From Pseudomonadota bacterium (lineage in GTDB: Bacteria > Pseudomonadota > Alphaproteobacteria > Sphingomonadales > Sphingomonadaceae): a stretch of 64,000 nt of DNA. Shown here one piece after another: positions 61,301 to 64,000 of this stretch (within the stretch, counting starts at the first letter, position 1; every line of letters starts with the position of its first letter). The position numbers were made by a program, and so were the translations under genes. The stretch is from assembly GCA_023445495.1 (NCBI GenBank), contig JAEXLC010000223.1, forward strand, positions 14,338-78,337, given 5' to 3'. The notes under the pieces are model-generated. The model was given only the letters and a program-made list of their open reading frames with translations. It had not been told where the DNA came from and did no database searches.

Positions 61301-62625
61301 CGCTGGCGGGTCGGCGTCGGCGCCCCGGCGATCGGCGCGCCGCCGAGCCGGCTGAGCGTGCCGAGCGGCAGCAGCAGCCAGGCGGTGCCGCGTGAATTCA
61401 TGCCCCCCGCGATCGCGCGCGCATCGTCGCCCGCACCCCAGAAGGTATCGACCCGGTTGGCGCCCTTGATTGCCCCGCCGGTATCCTGTGCGATCCACAG
61501 GCCGTTTGCTTCCGCGCGGTCCATCGAGAGGAACACCGGCGCCCCCAGCGGAATGAACTTGGGATCGACCGCGGCGCTGACCTGGCCGGTGACCGGCAGG
61601 CCGAGCGAACCGTTCGGGCCGGCGCCCTTCAACTCCTGGAAGAACACATAGCTCTTGTTCTCCCACATGATCTGGCGCCCCTCCTCGGGATGGGTGCGCA
61701 GATACTCCATGATGCCCTGCATCGAGGCCTTGCCCGGCTGGAGCAGGCCACGGTCGCGCATCAGCGCGCCGATACCGACATATTCGCGGCCATTCTGCCC
61801 GGCAAAGCCGATGCGCATTACCTGACCATCGGGGCCACGCAGGCGGCCGGAACCCTGGATCTGAAGGAAGAACAGCTCGATCGGATCGGCCGCCCAGGCG
61901 ATCTCCAGCCCGCGCCCTTCCAGCGCGCCCTGGTCGATCTCCTTGCGGTCATAATAGGGGATGAAGGTCTTGCCCGCGACGCGGCCGCGGATCTTCTTGC
62001 CCTTCATGTCATTCGAGAACTGGCCGAGATCGACTTCGATGATGTCGTCCGGCTTGGCATAGACCGGCACGCCATAGCCCGAGCGATGATGCTTGGTGCC
62101 CGCGATCTCCGGCTCGTAATAACCTGTTGCCTGCGCCTTGCCGTCGGCGACCTGCACGCTCTCGAACCAGCGGGAGAAGAAGGCGCGGGAATCGCGTTCG
62201 GGCCAGGTCTTTGCGGCGTCGCAGGCGGGTTGCCAGTCGCTGCCGCGCGTCAGCCCGCTGACATCGGTGCGGCGGACCAGCGAGGGGCAGCTCAGCCGGA
62301 AGGCGACCAGCGCGCGCGCGGCCACGTCGTCGTTCACCGGCAGCGAATCGAAGGCGGGACCGGGGATCAGCCCGGCCGAAGCGGCGCTCAGCGTGCCTGC
62401 AGGCGCTGCCGATGCCGGATAGGCGGCGAGCGGCACGGCCGGGATCGGCTGGCGGACGGCGGGATTGCCATGCGGCTCGGCCACCCGGCCCGTGTCGCGC
62501 GGACGCTCGCGCGGCGCCTCGCGCGCCGGCGGCGGCGCATAGCCCGGCTCTACCGAATGCGGCACCACGCCGCCCGAGCAGGCACCCAAAAGCGCCGCGA
62601 GTGCGACTCCCCCCCAGATTCGCAT
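61297..62625 (-). CDS. mltA: membrane-bound lytic murein transglycosylase A
   Basis: 442-residue lipoprotein (lipobox LLGAC after VALAAL) with MltA and 3D domains. The first includes YYEPEIAGT and QIQGSGRLRG, and the catalytic Asp lies in the C-terminal 3D motif WIAQDTGGAIKGANRVD. It cleaves peptidoglycan strands to 1,6-anhydro ends. A Pro/Arg-rich linker follows the lipobox. Start ATG 62625 with GGGGGC upstream puts the lipobox at about residue 16. Confidence 0.95.
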   Translation of the reverse strand: MRIWGGVALAALLGACSGGVVPHSVEPGYAPPPAREAPRERPRDTGRVAEPHGNPAVRQPIPAVPLAAYPASAAPAGTLSAASAGLIPGPAFDSLPVNDDVAARALVAFRLSCPSLVRRTDVSGLTRGSDWQPACDAAKTWPERDSRAFFSRWFESVQVADGKAQATGYYEPEIAGTKHHRSGYGVPVYAKPDDIIEVDLGQFSNDMKGKKIRGRVAGKTFIPYYDRKEIDQGALEGRGLEIAWAADPIELFFLQIQGSGRLRGPDGQVMRIGFAGQNGREYVGIGALMRDRGLLQPGKASMQGIMEYLRTHPEEGRQIMWENKSYVFFQELKGAGPNGSLGLPVTGQVSAAVDPKFIPLGAPVFLSMDRAEANGLWIAQDTGGAIKGANRVDTFWGAGDDARAIAGGMNSRGTAWLLLPLGTLSRLGGAPIAGAPTPTRQR

Positions 62626-62636
62626 GGTCAGCCCCC

Positions 62637-63281
62637 TCAGGCTTCGTCGGTTTCGACGAGCTTCCAATTGGGATCGTTGCTGCGCAGGCTACGCGCGAAC
62701 GTCCAGATGTCATGCGTCTCGACCGCATCGCTGAGCGAGCCGGCGATTACATTGCCATCGGCGTCGCGGGTCACCGCGGCGATATCGGCATCGAAGCGCA
62801 CGGTGATCCGGGCCTGCTTGCCCTCGACCACCGCGTCCGAGATCATCGCACGCTCGATCGCGACGAGACGGTTGTCGAGCACATGGCCCGCCGCCTTGCG
62901 ATCGGCGATCGCCTGCGAGAAGCCGGCGCGGACATCGTCCTCGACCAGCCAGGCCAAAGTATCCTCGTCGCCCTTCCAGAAGGCTTCGAGGATCATCTTG
63001 TACGCGCTCTTGGCGCCATCGATGAACTGGGCGACGTCGAAGCTGGAATCGGCGGCGATCACGGCCTTGAGGCCGCTCTCGGCACCGGTCTCGATCACGC
63101 GCGGATTGATGTCGCGGGCTTCGGGCGCCTGGTCGATGGTGCGCTGCGCCGGCGGTACCGCCACGCGCTCTTCGCTGGGCTTGGGCAGCGCCTGCTCATG
63201 GCCGGTGCGCTTGCCGAGCACGGCATAGAGTCGGAGCGCCAGGAACCCGGCCACCATTGCGAACAAGATTATCGTATACAC
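62637..63281 (-). CDS. Tim44/TimA-like membrane-associated protein
   Basis: 214-residue Tim44-like domain protein. An N-terminal membrane segment (TIILFAMVAGFLALRL) precedes LGKRTGHEQ and the Tim44 NTF2-like domain. Start GTG 63281 is chosen because it has GGAGG four bases upstream and the family usually begins at this point; an ATG at 63311 falls inside the -10 box of the promoter. The neighbour mltA lies 11 bp downstream and secB diverges, the order seen in many alphaproteobacteria. Confidence 0.9.
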   Translation of the reverse strand: MYTIILFAMVAGFLALRLYAVLGKRTGHEQALPKPSEERVAVPPAQRTIDQAPEARDINPRVIETGAESGLKAVIAADSSFDVAQFIDGAKSAYKMILEAFWKGDEDTLAWLVEDDVRAGFSQAIADRKAAGHVLDNRLVAIERAMISDAVVEGKQARITVRFDADIAAVTRDADGNVIAGSLSDAVETHDIWTFARSLRSNDPNWKLVETDEA

Positions 63282-63306
63282 TACGCCTCCAAACGCTTCG
63301 CCGGTT

Positions 63307-63335
63307 AACATAGGCCTAAGCGGCGCGCGTTTCAA
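63307..63335 (-). promoter_or_regulatory. promoter of the Tim44-like gene
   Basis: On the minus strand TTGAAA (plus 63330-63335), 17 bp, and TATGTT (plus 63307-63312). Transcription would start near 63300, giving a short leader to the GTG at 63281. Confidence 0.65.
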
Positions 63336-63355
63336 ATCCGGGCAATCCGTAGGAA

Positions 63356-63384
63356 TTGAAACACGGGCGCCCGCCTGCTAGGCG
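63356..63384 (+). promoter_or_regulatory. candidate promoter of secB
   Basis: TTGAAA (63356-63361), 17 bp and TAGGCG (63379-63384), divergent from the promoter of the Tim44-like gene with 20 bp between -35 boxes. The -10 is weak. Confidence 0.4.
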
Positions 63385-63439
63385 CGCAGCCGATCCAACG
63401 CTTCAACAGCGTGATTTTTCCGAAAAGAGGTAGTTTGAA

Positions 63440-63949
63440 ATGGCCGAGAACGACACGATCGCCGAATTCGGCGAGCCCGCCGCCAACGGTGCCGACACCA
63501 CCCCGGCCGCCGGCCTGCTCTCGCAGTATGTGAAGGACTTCTCGTTCGAGAACCCGAACGCGCCGGCCATCTTCCAGAGCCAGACCGCGCCTGCGATCGA
63601 CGTGCAGTTCAACATCGGCTCGGGCAAGGTTGCCGACGAAGTGTTCGAAGTCGTGCTCAAGATCGAAGTGCGCGCGACCGCCGAGAGCCAGACCGCGTTC
63701 ATCGTCGACCTGGCCTATGCCGGCCTGTTCGGCATCCGCAACGTGCCCGAGGGCGAAGCGCTCGACGCCTTCCTGCTCGGCGAGGCCCCGCGCCTGCTCT
63801 TCCCGTTCGCCCGCCGCGTGCTGGCCGACGCGGTGCGCGACGGCGGCTTCCCGCCGCTGATGCTTGAGCCGATCGATTTCGGCGGCATCTACCTGCAGCA
63901 GCGCGCCGTGAACGAAGGCGGCCTGGGCGAAGTGGCCGGCGAAGCCTGA
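63440..63949 (+). CDS. secB: protein-export chaperone SecB
   Basis: 169-residue SecB. It binds unfolded presecretory proteins and delivers them to SecA. The conserved core SQYVKDFSFENPNAP and LFPFARRVLADAVRDGGF are typical. A short acidic N-terminus precedes the core, as in other alphaproteobacteria. The site AAAGAGGTAG lies just upstream. Confidence 0.96.
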   Translation: MAENDTIAEFGEPAANGADTTPAAGLLSQYVKDFSFENPNAPAIFQSQTAPAIDVQFNIGSGKVADEVFEVVLKIEVRATAESQTAFIVDLAYAGLFGIRNVPEGEALDAFLLGEAPRLLFPFARRVLADAVRDGGFPPLMLEPIDFGGIYLQQRAVNEGGLGEVAGEA

Positions 63950-63978
63950 GGAGTATCCGGGGGTGACGGTTCTCAAAT

Positions 63979-64000
63979 CCTCCCCGAGCTTGTCTCGGGG
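63979..64000. repeat. family D palindromic element, cut by the window end
   Basis: CCTCCCCGAGCTTGTCTCGG is followed by GG and is identical to the first arm of the element at 58825. It begins about 30 bp after secB, again at a gene 3' end. Confidence 0.85.

Noticed and set aside
1..64000. CRISPR arrays, prophage or insertion sequences
   Set aside because: No regularly spaced direct repeats, transposase, integrase or phage structural genes were seen. The repeats found are palindromic REP-like elements.

Overview
The window is about 64 kb of high-GC DNA that reads as the chromosome of a sphingomonad (Sphingomonas or a close relative, Alphaproteobacteria). This rests on the long TonB-dependent receptors with the 'IVVTGFR' N-terminus, the rpmH-rnpA-yidD-yidC-engB block, a proteobacterial SecB next to a Tim44-like gene, and the GumC/Wza-type polysaccharide export genes. 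The assignment is inference from gene content. No database search was run.

Bases 1-23981 hold a uronate / acidic-polysaccharide utilization locus. On the minus strand lie a FAH-type hydratase, a hexuronate MFS transporter (exuT-like), uxaC, an RpiB/LacAB-family isomerase, kduI, kduD, kdgK, a soluble chemoreceptor, a Tat-exported carboxylesterase, a LacI-family regulator and a 1108-residue TonB-dependent receptor. Divergent on the plus strand are a 1255-residue secreted LamG-containing protein of unassigned catalytic type, a Tat-exported DUF885 protein and a second TonB-dependent receptor. A palindrome built on ACCGGTGTCA occurs four times in the non-coding DNA of this locus. In the divergent control region two copies fall inside 17-bp promoter spacers, which points to one LacI regulon. 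The logic is surface capture and cleavage, TonB import, conversion of unsaturated or free uronates to 2-keto-3-deoxygluconate, and phosphorylation by KdgK.

Two hairpin terminators and a tRNA-Leu(CAA) separate this from bases 24219-42229, a cell-surface carbohydrate region. A complete CDP-4-keto-3,6-dideoxyhexose set (rfbF, rfbG, rfbH, rfbI) runs on the minus strand. Divergently transcribed is an HpcH/HpaI-family aldolase, a ThDP-dependent acetolactate-synthase-like enzyme, a HAD phosphatase and an extended SDR. These are followed by a Wza-like exporter with a Q/N-rich N-terminus, a Wzz-like co-polymerase, a GtrB-like glycosyltransferase, a GtrA-like flippase, two multi-spanning GT-C-like enzymes and a secreted beta-helix protein. 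The best reading is synthesis of an unusual CDP-linked, possibly two-carbon-branched, deoxysugar and its use in an exopolysaccharide or O-chain modification.

Bases 42226-64000 are mostly housekeeping: comM, a GH18 lipoprotein, rpmH, rnpA, yidD, yidC, engB, a GGCT-like protein, an HGSNAT-like acyltransferase, a membrane chemoreceptor, an MFS/MarR pair with tandem TGCATATGCA operators, an S9 peptidase, a GST, a cupin, dapE, a GGDEF/EAL protein, smr, mltA, a Tim44-like gene and secB. At least four families of small palindromic repeats are scattered through the window, mostly at gene 3' ends.
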